DNA of 64,000 nucleotides from Methanobacterium veterum (GTDB lineage: Archaea > Methanobacteriota > Methanobacteria > Methanobacteriales > Methanobacteriaceae). How positions within the stretch are numbered: the stretch's first letter is position 1; every line of letters begins with the position of its first letter. Location: positions 372,001-436,000 of the forward strand of contig NZ_JQJK01000008.1 of the NCBI RefSeq assembly GCF_000745485.1, written 5' to 3'. Under the pieces are notes generated by a model, which saw only the letters and a list, made by a program, of their open reading frames with translations, had not been told where the DNA came from and did not search any database. The translations under genes and the position numbers were made by a program. Positions 9,932 to 18,328 of this stretch are shown one piece after another.

Positions 9932-10039
9932 AGGAGATTTATCAAATATCTCTTTGAAATTATCGTAAGTGAGTTTTACTTTTATCCCTCCTCATGCCCA
10001 GATTATTAGATTGATTTTATACTATTTTATAGTTTCTTA

Positions 10040-10470
10040 TAGTGAATGACCAAATATTTTTGACGATATTTAATAAGATAATTTGTTTATGTATGCATTT
10101 AAATACGTAATTACTGTCAAAACTTTAGGAAACTTTCACAACTTGATTGTGATGCCTGAGGAAACGAAGTTTCCTCGGCCCTGAACATGAAATGTTCGAG
10201 GGCATGTAAAAAATTTTCAATTTTTTACGGTTGCAAAACCAATGTTTTTGCAAACATCGAAAATCTACGATTTTTCAAATGCCGTACGAAGCTTGCAAAA
10301 ATCAAAGATTTTTGCAGCAGCAAATCGAAGATTCGCATGCTTCGTTTTCTGAGTCTCAAAATCTGAGATTTTGAAGACTTTCAGTTTTGACGTTTATGAA
10401 ATCATCGAAAATCTACGATTTTCGAATACCTAAACTTCATAAGTTTAAAAAGTTACGTCGCTGTAAAAAT
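10040..10470. repeat. nested hairpin array A2 (reverse orientation)
   Basis: Occupies most of a 700-base gap. Hairpins include GAGGAAACgaaGTTTCCTC, GAACATgaaATGTTC, TAAAAAATTttcAATTTTTTA, GCAAAAATCaaaGATTTTTGC and CGAAAATCtacGATTTTCG. The junction order CATG (10203), CGGTTG (10228), CAAACATC (10251) is the reverse complement of that in arrays A1, A5 and A7, so the element can sit in either orientation. Its left edge (TAGTGAATGACCAAATATTT) resembles the left edge of array A9 at 57.4 kb. Confidence 0.82.
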
Positions 10471-10650
10471 AAGTTATGCTTAATTTGGATAATTGATTAG
10501 AATACATCCAAATTTTTAATCAAATAATCTATCAAACATAAATAAAAATTAGACTATTAACTAGAGATTCAGGGAAATATAAATTAATGAAAAACAAATG
10601 CTATTTAAGAATTTAACTAATCTAAATTAAAAAAAGAATTGAGAATAAAA

Positions 10651-11748
10651 TTAATCTATATCCTCAAATCTGCCTTCTAATTTTTCCATTACACCAGGAA
10701 GACTTGTGTATTCCATTTCATCTGCAGGTAACCTGTGTGGTTCAAATGGACCGTGCCTTCTCATGTAATCTGCTATTTCTGCTGCCTGTTTCCTTGCAGG
10801 GTCGTATGCAGGATCGTCGAACATATCTGCAGGTCCTACAAGTTCACCATCTGCAATCTGGAATCCAAGAGCCATAACTCGTGGAGGTCCGTCAAATCTT
10901 ACAGGGTAAGCGTTTTTCTGCCCTACAGGCATTAATGGACCGTTGTGTGAACCTCTCATCCATCCTCCAACTAAATGTGGGAATGCAAATGGTTCTACAA
11001 CTTCTCCAGCGGCAGGGAATCCTGATTGTGACCTTACAATTGCAACTGGGTCATCTTTACCAACATAAGATCCAGCCATTAAGTTTAATCTTTCTGTACT
11101 TATTGCAGCTGCTATTTCATTGTCGTCTTTTCTTATAACACGTTTTATTACGTATCTGCTTATTGATCCAAGAAGTGCGAGTGCATCGTACATCTCTTCA
11201 GGACAGTTCATTGTAACTTTTTTGTGTTCCATTACATCAAATATTTCAAATTTATATCCGTTGTGTAAGGAAGGGTCTATTACAAGTCCAGCTGTGTTAA
11301 AAGGGTCTGCAAACATTCTAAAAATAGGCAGGTTAAATGCACCAGGTTCTGTTTTATCGCAACAGAAAACAACTACAGGGTCACTTGGCCTTTCTTTAAA
11401 TTCCATCTCTGCTACACCAGGGCCCATTCCTTTGATGTTTCCTGAGAATGTGTCTGAGAGAAGGTCTTGACCTGCACCATAAAGTTTTAAATCTTTTGCG
11501 ATTGCAGTTGCTTCCATAAATGCATTAAATGCTAATTCATGGATTTCTTTGTTTTCTTCACCCTGTTTGTGGGTCATTATAAGTTCTGTGTCGTCCCCAC
11601 AGTTGGTTACATAATAGTCTGTAAGAAGTTCTTCTTCTTTTGCCTTTGCAAGGATCTCTTCACATTTTGCAAGTAATGCAGGGTGAGCTATTCCATGTCC
11701 TGCAACACTTCCAACGTCTGCTTTAATTACGCTAATTGTAGTTTTCAT
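10651..11748 (-). CDS. fbp: fructose-1,6-bisphosphate aldolase/phosphatase (archaeal bifunctional type)
   Basis: The 365-residue archaeal FBPA. It condenses dihydroxyacetone phosphate with glyceraldehyde-3-phosphate and then hydrolyses the bisphosphate to fructose-6-phosphate, making gluconeogenesis effectively one-way. The N-terminal KTTISVIKADVGSVAGHG and the internal CGDDTELIMTHKQGE, GNIKGMGPGVAEMEF, FCCDKTEPGAFNLP and HLVGGWMRGSHNGPLMPV segments are characteristic and include the Asp-rich metal and Schiff-base regions. The start is ATG 11748, with GGAGGAATTTTTAT before it; the 40-residue upstream extension has no support. The promoter-proximal region carries hairpin array A3. Stands alone. 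Confidence 0.95.
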   Translation of the reverse strand: MKTTISVIKADVGSVAGHGIAHPALLAKCEEILAKAKEEELLTDYYVTNCGDDTELIMTHKQGEENKEIHELAFNAFMEATAIAKDLKLYGAGQDLLSDTFSGNIKGMGPGVAEMEFKERPSDPVVVFCCDKTEPGAFNLPIFRMFADPFNTAGLVIDPSLHNGYKFEIFDVMEHKKVTMNCPEEMYDALALLGSISRYVIKRVIRKDDNEIAAAISTERLNLMAGSYVGKDDPVAIVRSQSGFPAAGEVVEPFAFPHLVGGWMRGSHNGPLMPVGQKNAYPVRFDGPPRVMALGFQIADGELVGPADMFDDPAYDPARKQAAEIADYMRRHGPFEPHRLPADEMEYTSLPGVMEKLEGRFEDID

Positions 11749-11785
11749 ATAAAAATTCCTCCAATTAATATAAAAATCTTTTAAA

Positions 11786-11890
11786 CGTTGAGGAAAATGC
11801 AACGCATGCAAACACATAGTGTTTGCTGTTACAAAATCGAAGATTTTGTAAACATTTTCTGAACCCAAAAATCTTTGATTTTTGTGGTTG
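11786..11890. repeat. nested hairpin array A3, upstream of the FBP aldolase/phosphatase gene
   Basis: On the plus strand GTTGAGGAAAATG pairs with CATTTTCTGAAC and encloses two hairpins, GCAAACACataGTGTTTGC and TTACAAAATCgaaGATTTTGTAA, followed by CAAAAATCtttGATTTTTG. It lies 40-140 bases before the FBPA start codon, so it is probably in the mRNA leader. A TATA-like element on the minus strand (GATATAAAA, about 11970-11980) would place transcription start upstream of it. The rest of the gap up to 12204 is AT-rich with nothing else recognised. Confidence 0.7.
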
Positions 11891-12204
11891 TAAAAAACTG
11901 ATTAAAGGTGGATTCAGTTATTTCAAATGAACAGTTTAAGTTCAAAAATATTAAAAACATTGCTACCTTTTATATCACCCTTAACTCTATAAAAAATATG
12001 ATTCTGTATCAATATAAAACTTACTATGTCACTGTTTTCCTGAAATTTTCTAGAATTTTATTTAATATTAAATAGTCATGTTAAATATCTATTATACTCA
12101 TAAATTTATTATAATTGGCGATTTAATTAATTTACAGATCTAATGAACTGATTTAATTAATAGTAGAATGGATTCACAAAATTTAAGGTTATATACCTAA
12201 AAAA

Positions 12205-13200
12205 TTATTTAGATTCTATTTTACTTTTAACCTCAAGGGCCATCTCCATTGTGGTTGCACTGCCTCCACAGTCACAAGTTACTACTTTACGTTCACTCAG
12301 AACTTTCATCAATGCATTTTCGACTTTACGGGCTGCATCATGTTCTTTAAGGTAATCAAGCATCATTACTGCAGACAATATCATTGCGGAGGGGTTTGCA
12401 ATATTTTTTCCAGCAATATCTGGTGCTGACCCATGTACTGGTTCAAATAAACCATTATTTTTTCCAATATTAGCCGAAGGTATTAATCCAAGCCCACCAA
12501 CAAGTCCTGCACCTTCGTCTGAGAGTATATCCCCATATAAGTTCGTTGTGACAATCACATCGAACATTTGAGGTTTTGTAATGAAAAACATTGCTGTAGC
12601 ATCCACATAAAAGTCATTGGTTTCAATACCATCGTAACCTTCGGCGACATTATAAAAAGTATCTTTAAACAAACCATCTGTTTTTTTAAGTACATTTGCC
12701 TTGTGAACAGCGCTGACTCTGTTTCTCCCATTCTCTTTAGCATATTCAAAAGCGAATTTACAAATTCTTTCACTTGCTTTGGTCGTGATAATTCTTGTAG
12801 CCGTTGCACCGCCTTCTGTTTCTTTTTCAATACCAGAATAAAGACCTTCTGTATTTTCTCTTACAATGATAAAATCAAGATCTTTAAAAATACTCTTCAC
12901 ACCAGGGTAAGATTTAACAGGTCTCAAATTAGCATAAAGATCTAATTCCTTTCGCAGTGTTATAATAGCACTTTTTTGGCTACGAATGGATGTTACAGCT
13001 CCAAATAGGGAGGCATCACAATCTTTTGCGATTTGAATTGTTTCATCAGGTATTGTGGTACCAGTTCGCCTAAAACACTTTTCTCCAGCGCGCGCCTCTT
13101 TATAATTGAACTTAATATCCAAAGCATCTAAAACCTGTAGCGTTGCATCCATAACTTCCTTCCCAATGCCATCTCCAGGTATAACTGCTATATCATACAT
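12205..13200 (-). CDS. isocitrate/3-isopropylmalate/homoisocitrate dehydrogenase family enzyme
   Basis: A 331-residue beta-decarboxylating dehydrogenase, a cytosolic homodimeric NAD(P)+ and Mg2+-dependent enzyme that oxidises and decarboxylates a 2-R-malate-type substrate. Seen: DIAVIPGDGIGKEV at the N-terminus, substrate-binding arginines in ITLRKELDLYANLRP (about 89-103), VRENTEGLYSG, the Lys in VHKANVLKKTDG, the metal-binding NLYGDILSDEGAGLVGGLGL, and GSAPDIAGKNIANPSA. The hydrophobic context and YANLRP favour leucine (LeuB) or coenzyme B (AksF) biosynthesis over isocitrate dehydrogenase; I cannot decide between the first two. GGTGAGTTA directly before ATG 13200 sets the start. No pathway neighbours are present. 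Confidence 0.85.
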   Translation of the reverse strand: MYDIAVIPGDGIGKEVMDATLQVLDALDIKFNYKEARAGEKCFRRTGTTIPDETIQIAKDCDASLFGAVTSIRSQKSAIITLRKELDLYANLRPVKSYPGVKSIFKDLDFIIVRENTEGLYSGIEKETEGGATATRIITTKASERICKFAFEYAKENGRNRVSAVHKANVLKKTDGLFKDTFYNVAEGYDGIETNDFYVDATAMFFITKPQMFDVIVTTNLYGDILSDEGAGLVGGLGLIPSANIGKNNGLFEPVHGSAPDIAGKNIANPSAMILSAVMMLDYLKEHDAARKVENALMKVLSERKVVTCDCGGSATTMEMALEVKSKIESK

Positions 13201-13858
13201 TAACTCACCAAAATATCCTTTGTTGATAATATACATTTTTCTGTATAAAACATACTTTTAATTTTATATCTAAAATTCATTTTTTAAAATGTTTTTGAAT
13301 CGTAAAATAAGTCACCTTCTCAATTAAATATTTTTAATGTATTAAAATAGTTAATACCATTCCATATATATTTTACATAATTTAAATTATGTATATTAAT
13401 TTAAAATAAAATTGTATTTATTTAATCCATTAAAATTAGGATAAAGAGTGGTCCGGCACCCTTTTAAAGCTCAAATATGGAATAGCTTAAGGGCACCATT
13501 GTATAATATAACTTTAAAGAATATAAATCAAATGGTATTTGTGAAATATGTCACATTACCATAGATAAAGACTATTTTAGATCATGATGAGTTGTCATAT
13601 TTAAATAATTAAATTATTATTTTAAAAATAAGGGATAATTAAACATGTGATTCAATATAATAAGGACAATTAATCAATTGTTCATATTATTAATTATTTT
13701 TAGCAATTATTTTACAGAAATTATAAAGAAACTTTGTGCAAAATTATATTAATATTAAACAGCATATAATAACCTAATTAAAACCATCCTTTACGCATAA
13801 TACTTTTACTAGGATATTTATATCAAAAATAAGGATAAATTAAACGAGGTGTGATATA
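13201..13858. other. 650-base gene-free gap with one conserved-looking hairpin
   Basis: AT-rich, with no reading frame of note. The only GC-richer island (13451-13498) forms a bulged hairpin: CCCTT-TTA-AAGCT (13459-13471) pairs with AGCTTAAGGG (13484-13493), with a 12-base loop. It could be a small RNA or the end of a transcript; there is no further support. A TATA-like run near 13815-13822 precedes the TPR gene. Confidence 0.3.
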
Positions 13859-14857
13859 ATGTGGGACATATTCCAATCCATTGGAAGCATTGCCAAAGTT
13901 AAGGAAAAAGGATCATTTAGAAACTATCAAAAAAAGCTTAAAGGATATCAAGAAAATGAAGCCAACGTTTTAATTGATATGGGCGTATTATGTTTCGAGA
14001 ATGAAAACTTTGACAAATCACTACAGTATCTTGAAAATGCTCGTCGAATATATTTTAATCTTGATGAAAAAGAAGCCGAAGCTTTCGTATCAGACATAAT
14101 AGGAGATGTTTATCTTAGTACAAGAGAAATAGATAAAGCTTTAACAGAGTACCAGAGATCATTTAGACGGTATGCCTCAGTAAAATCACCCATGAAAAAT
14201 GAGATGTTTGAGAAAATAAAAGAAGTAGAAGACATAAAAGAAGCTATAGACCTTGCAAGTGAAGATAAAATAAATGCCAAAATAGAAGAAGAGTCTAATT
14301 ATGAGGATATGGATGAAGAATTCTGTGATAACACTCATGATGAAGATGAGAGTATAGAAGAGAGATATACATGTAAACTTAATTATGAGAAAATAGCTCC
14401 CAAAATAGAAAACCTCATGAATATAATTAAAAAAAGATACGCGGTTAAAGAATACCTGGAAAATAGATATGAAATAAATTATATCAGAAAATCCCTCATA
14501 GAAGCACATAAAAACCTAGAACATGAAAAAGAAGCAGTGCTATTTTTAATTATGGGTAATTTTTTCATAAAAGAGGAAAAAACATACAGTGCCATGCAAA
14601 ATTTTAAAGATGCCTTCAATCTATTTTATGAAATAGGAGATAATGAAGGAAAAGCATTTTCCCTCCTTTTTTTGGGGATAACATATTATGTATTAGGTAA
14701 AGAAGATAAAATATACAGCATATTTAAAGAAGCAATGAATATTCTTGAAGAATTAAAAGATATGGAAGGAAAATCAGCTGCAATACATATTATAAATACA
14801 TTATACAGCGAAGATATATGTTTAGATAACAACCATAGCAACACTGCCACTACCTAA
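13859..14857 (+). CDS. tetratricopeptide-repeat protein
   Basis: A 332-residue soluble helical protein. Two groups of TPR-like helix pairs are visible: about residues 27-110 (ANVLIDMGVLCFENENFDKS, LQYLENARRIYF, AFVSDIIGDVYLSTREIDKA) and about 225-315 (EKEAVLFLIMGNFFIKEE, AMQNFKDAFNLFYEIGDNEG, AFSLLFLGITYYVLGKED). A strongly acidic linker (about 130-165) separates them. There is no signal peptide or membrane segment. GAGGTGTGAT precedes the ATG. TPRs normally mediate protein binding; no partner is suggested by the neighbours. A HEAT-repeat protein follows 260 bases downstream, also an adaptor-type fold, with its own leader. Confidence 0.72.
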   Translation: MWDIFQSIGSIAKVKEKGSFRNYQKKLKGYQENEANVLIDMGVLCFENENFDKSLQYLENARRIYFNLDEKEAEAFVSDIIGDVYLSTREIDKALTEYQRSFRRYASVKSPMKNEMFEKIKEVEDIKEAIDLASEDKINAKIEEESNYEDMDEEFCDNTHDEDESIEERYTCKLNYEKIAPKIENLMNIIKKRYAVKEYLENRYEINYIRKSLIEAHKNLEHEKEAVLFLIMGNFFIKEEKTYSAMQNFKDAFNLFYEIGDNEGKAFSLLFLGITYYVLGKEDKIYSIFKEAMNILEELKDMEGKSAAIHIINTLYSEDICLDNNHSNTATT

Positions 14858-15118
14858 TTAAACTAATTAAATCCATTAATTCATATTATTTTTGATTTAG
14901 TCTTATAGTTTATCTTTTTAGCTATTAATTTCTAAAATGCTATAAAGGATACTACTTAGCTACTTTATAAAAATAAATTTTTAACTCATTCCATTAAATA
15001 TATTCCAAATGAAAGACAAATAATATATAAAAACCATCCAAATGCCAATATTTGCTCTAAAATTGCAGTTATATTAAATTATAATCTGCAGGTTATGAAT
15101 ATCAAACAGGTGTATAAA

Positions 15119-15679
15119 ATGGAAAAGGAAGAAAATATTAAAAGATTGATCCAAAATTTTAAGGATAATGATGACCATGTTCGTCGTCAAACTTCAGAAC
15201 TTCTTGAAGAAATTGGAGAACCTGCTGTAGATGAACTTATTCAAGCTCTGGAAGACGAAGATAGAAATATTAGGAGAGGAGCTGCACTTGCCCTTGGAGA
15301 AATCAAAGATGAGAGAGCCATAAATCCCCTTATAAAAACCCTTAATGATGAAAATAAATGGGTTAGGCGTCAGGTATCAGGTTCACTTGGAAATATGGGA
15401 GATGCAGCCGTGGATCCCCTCATTGATGCTTTAAATCACCATAACTGGCGTGTTAGGGGAGGGGCAGCATGGGCCCTCGGAAAGATTGGAAATAAAAAAG
15501 CTGTTGAACCCCTTATAAGCACATTAGATGATGAAAGCGGTTTTGTTAGAAGCGGAACAGCATGGGCCCTTGGACAATTAGGAGATAAACAGGCCATTGA
15601 ACCTCTAAATAAAATTACAGATGATAAAAGTACTTTTGTTCGTAAAGTAGCAAAAGTGTCCTTAAAAAGACTGGAATAA
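15119..15679 (+). CDS. HEAT-repeat (PBS lyase HEAT-like) protein
   Basis: A 186-residue soluble protein made of about five HEAT-like repeats of roughly 31 residues. The repeating core is close to VRRQ..EALGEIGD..AVDPLI.AL.D and recurs throughout (e.g. RRGAALALGEIKDERAINPL, RGGAAWALGKIGNKKAVEPL, RSGTAWALGQLGDKQAIEPL). Such proteins are adaptors or assist in cofactor or protein assembly. The start is ATG 15119, six bases after AGGTG; a more distant ATG at 15095 adds eight residues without a binding site. Repeats are highly similar to one another, indicating recent expansion. Confidence 0.82.
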   Translation: MEKEENIKRLIQNFKDNDDHVRRQTSELLEEIGEPAVDELIQALEDEDRNIRRGAALALGEIKDERAINPLIKTLNDENKWVRRQVSGSLGNMGDAAVDPLIDALNHHNWRVRGGAAWALGKIGNKKAVEPLISTLDDESGFVRSGTAWALGQLGDKQAIEPLNKITDDKSTFVRKVAKVSLKRLE

Positions 15680-15929
15680 AAGAATATACTGTCTTTTATT
15701 ACCATTTTTTTAAATTAAATAAGTCTAATTAAACAATTGGTTTATATCTACCTGATTTAAATAAAAAATCATCCATCAAATTTGAGATACAACTACCAAT
15801 ATTCATCAATTTATAAAAAATAATAATTACTTTTAATAATCACCATTACATATAATATTCAAGCATAAAGTTGGACTTTGAAGTATTGTTTAATTACTTT
15901 TTTTAATCTAATAATTTGAAGGTGTTATA

Positions 15930-16904
15930 TTGAAAGTTAGTATAATCGGCGCAACAGGAAGAGTAGGCAGGGCTGCAGCATTCTGTTTGGCTGAGGAAAA
16001 TTCAGTTAATAAATTAGTGCTTATAGCTAGAGAAGAAAGCGTTGATAAAATAAAAGGAGAATCATTAGATATTTATGATGCGCTTGCTGCAAAAGGAGTA
16101 TATGTTTCTATAAAAACTTCTTCTGATCTTAGCAGTATTGAAGGTTCAGATGTAGTTGTTTTAACTGCAGGGGCTTCAAGAAGGCCAGGAATGGAAAGAG
16201 CAGATTTAGGCTCTCTTAATGCAGAAATAGTTGCAGATTATGCAAAAAAAATCGCAGAAATTTCTCCAGATTCAATAATACTTGTTATAACTAATCCTGT
16301 AGATGTTATGACATATGTAGCTTTAAAAGCATCTGGATTTAGTAAAAATAAAGTTTTTGGCCTTGGAAATCACCTGGATTCATTGAGATTTAAAAATTAT
16401 ATGGCAAAACATTTCCACGTGCATGTAAGTGAAATACATACCCGAATAATTGGCCAGCACGGTCCCCACATGGTTCCGCTTATAAGCTCAACATCTATTG
16501 GAGGTATTCCCATTGAATACTATTCTGCATGGGATTATTTCACAGGTTACCAACCCTTTGATATTAAAAAAACCATCGAAACTGTAAAAAATGCAGGCAA
16601 TAATATAATCAGTAAAAAGGGTGCAACAGAATATGGACCCGCCTTTGCTATTTCCAACATTGTAACCACAATTTTAAACGACGAAAGGAAAATATTAACA
16701 GTCAGCGCATTTCTTGAAGGAGAAATAGAGGGAATAGATGATGTTTGTCTTGGAGTACCAGTTAAACTTGGAATAGATGGTATAGAAGGCATATTGCCAA
16801 TAAAAATGAGTGAAGAAGAACGAGATAGTTTTATAGAAGCTGCAGAAGTGGTTAAAAAAGATACAAAAAAGATTATGGAAAATTTAAATTCAGAAGATCC
16901 ATAA
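15930..16904 (+). CDS. mdh: malate dehydrogenase (LDH/MDH family)
   Basis: A 324-residue NAD(P)-dependent dehydrogenase interconverting malate and oxaloacetate. The Rossmann GATGRVGRAAAFCL (about 7-20) has the G-x-x-G-x-x-G dinucleotide motif. LTAGASRRPGMERADL carries the mobile-loop arginines, VITNPVDVMTYVA the conserved Asn, and GLGNHLDSLRFKNYMA plus HTRIIGQHGPHMVPL the catalytic Asp/His relay. Arg-Arg in the loop fits malate rather than lactate. The start is TTG at 15930, five bases after AAGGTG, a common methanogen pattern. In methanogens it works in the reductive branch of the incomplete TCA cycle together with fumarase, whose beta subunit is at 4293. Confidence 0.9.
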   Translation: MKVSIIGATGRVGRAAAFCLAEENSVNKLVLIAREESVDKIKGESLDIYDALAAKGVYVSIKTSSDLSSIEGSDVVVLTAGASRRPGMERADLGSLNAEIVADYAKKIAEISPDSIILVITNPVDVMTYVALKASGFSKNKVFGLGNHLDSLRFKNYMAKHFHVHVSEIHTRIIGQHGPHMVPLISSTSIGGIPIEYYSAWDYFTGYQPFDIKKTIETVKNAGNNIISKKGATEYGPAFAISNIVTTILNDERKILTVSAFLEGEIEGIDDVCLGVPVKLGIDGIEGILPIKMSEEERDSFIEAAEVVKKDTKKIMENLNSEDP

Positions 16905-17032
16905 TACTGCCATTTTTTGTGTTTATATACAGTTCAAATAATCTCTTTTTAATATTCAAATATAATTGCAGGATTAAATCTATGTGAAAATAAAAATAAT
17001 ATAAATTTTAAAAATAAAATTAAATTAATTGC

Positions 17033-17344
17033 TTACTGAGTCAGAGTATTTGTAGTCTTTTTAGTTGTAGTAGATGTGCTTGAATTAGAAGGGTTCGAAG
17101 TATGATTATTTGAACTAGACTTATTTGTAGTATTTGTAGCTACATGTTTTGTACTACTTGAGCTAGTGGATTTACTTTTTGAATAAGACGAATCAGAACC
17201 GCTAGAATAGTCTGAGCCATTTGTTGAATTATTTGATAATGTAATATTAGGCATTATCTGTGTATTTTGGGATGCGAAAATGTACCCAATAACACCAAGC
17301 AAGATAAATATTATCAATACCAACCCAATGGTTAATTTTTGCAT
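17033..17344 (-). CDS. membrane-anchored Ser/Thr/Asn-rich protein
   Basis: A 103-residue protein with one N-terminal membrane segment (QKLTIGLVLIIFILLGVIGYIF). The remaining roughly 80 residues are low-complexity Ser, Thr and Asn with scattered Lys, a typical flexible surface stalk and possibly glycosylated. AAGGAGAA lies 7 bases before ATG 17344; the upstream ATG at 17371 has no site. No known domain. It probably displays an extended tail outside the cell membrane. It diverges from the nitrogen-controlled pdxT-glt operon across a 400-base gap. Confidence 0.55.
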   Translation of the reverse strand: MQKLTIGLVLIIFILLGVIGYIFASQNTQIMPNITLSNNSTNGSDYSSGSDSSYSKSKSTSSSSTKHVATNTTNKSSSNNHTSNPSNSSTSTTTKKTTNTLTQ

Positions 17345-17397
17345 TGTGTTTTCTCCTTGAATTAATTTCAAAACTTTAAGAAACTTTAGTTCTTGAT

Positions 17398-17427
17398 AAA
17401 CCCCAAAATCTGTGATTTTTTAGGGAG
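17398..17427. repeat. single short hairpin of the array type
   Basis: CCCCAAAATC, a TGT loop and GATTTTTTAGGG form one hairpin, located just upstream of the Ser/Thr-rich membrane protein gene. It resembles single units within the larger arrays. Confidence 0.45.
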
Positions 17428-17655
17428 TCACATACTATAATTTACAATATGATTATGAGATATATTTGAAATGATAATCTTTGGTATATTAATTTATTGG
17501 AATATGATTGAATGCTATTTTTAAAGTTTTTAACAGATCCGTATCACAAAACTTTATATAAGTGTTCAATTATACCATTCATCACTACCTAAATTTTGAA
17601 CATTGTATAAAAAAAATAAAAATATGAACCATCTTTTCAGAAATGTGTCATTTTC

Positions 17656-17685
17656 GGAAAATAGTTTCCGGTAAATTTATATAAC
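17656..17685 (+). promoter_or_regulatory. NrpR operator and TATA box of the pdxT-glutamate synthase operon
   Basis: CGGAAAATAGTTTCCG contains GGAA-N6-TTCC (17656-17669), the operator established for the methanogen nitrogen repressor NrpR. It ends 7 bases before a TATA box, TTTATATAA (17677-17685), so here a bound repressor would block the BRE/TFB side of the promoter. Another TATA-like element, ACTTTATATAAG, lies at about 17551. Confidence 0.75.
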
Positions 17686-17749
17686 ATTATTTTAAAATAG
17701 TATCAGCTTATAGTAACTACAAAGAGTCTAACAAACAGAGGAAACAAAT

Positions 17750-18328
17750 ATGACTACAATTGGTATTTTAAATTTACAAGGAGATGTTTCTGAACATTTT
17801 GAAGCCATGAAAAAAACTGCATGCGACATAGATAAAAATGTAGATGTTTTTAAGGTAAAAACCAGCGCGGAAGTTTCAAAGTGTGATGGTATAATAATCT
17901 CAGGTGGAGAAAGCACTGTTATCGGGACATTAATGGAAGAAACAGGTATTAAAAAGGCTATCATAGACAAGAATATACCTGTAATGGGAACATGTGCTGG
18001 GATGGTTCTCCTTGCAAAAAAAACCGATTATGAGCAGCCTTTGCTTGGATTAATTGACATGGAAGTTAAAAGAAATGCATTTGGAAGACAGAAAGTTTCA
18101 TTTGAAGATGATATTGAAATTTTTGGTAAAAAATTCAAAGGCATTTTTATAAGAGCTCCCTACATTGAGAAAGTAGGGGAAAATGTAGACATACTCTCAA
18201 AGTATAATGAAAGAATTGTTGCAGTAAAAAGTGGAAAGCATATTGCCACAGCATTCCATCCAGAGCTTACAGGCGATACAACGATCCACGAGTACTTCAT
18301 AAAGGAGGTATTAAATTGTGCGGAATAG
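17750..18328 (+). CDS. pdxT: pyridoxal 5'-phosphate synthase glutaminase subunit PdxT
   Basis: A 192-residue class I glutamine amidotransferase. PdxT hydrolyses glutamine and channels ammonia to the PdxS lyase, which makes PLP from ribose-5-phosphate and glyceraldehyde-3-phosphate. Seen: IGILNLQGDVSEHFEAM, GIIISGGESTVIG (about 46-58), the catalytic Cys in MGTCAGMVLLA (about 80-90) and the His/Glu pair in ATAFHPELTGD (about 166-176). The residues RNAFGRQ typical of PdxT are present. It is the first gene after an NrpR operator and overlaps the glutamate synthase amidotransferase gene by 13 bases, so it belongs to a nitrogen-regulated operon. The partner pdxS lies separately at 29720-30601. Confidence 0.92.
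   Translation: MTTIGILNLQGDVSEHFEAMKKTACDIDKNVDVFKVKTSAEVSKCDGIIISGGESTVIGTLMEETGIKKAIIDKNIPVMGTCAGMVLLAKKTDYEQPLLGLIDMEVKRNAFGRQKVSFEDDIEIFGKKFKGIFIRAPYIEKVGENVDILSKYNERIVAVKSGKHIATAFHPELTGDTTIHEYFIKEVLNCAE

Noticed and set aside
11749..11868. 40-residue N-terminal extension of the FBP aldolase/phosphatase
   Set aside because: It reads through hairpin array A3; the family begins at MKTTISVIKADVGS, which has a good ribosome site.
12568..12945. 125-codon plus-strand frame inside the dehydrogenase gene
   Set aside because: Opposite strand of a well-supported gene, low-complexity Phe/Ser product, no ribosome site.
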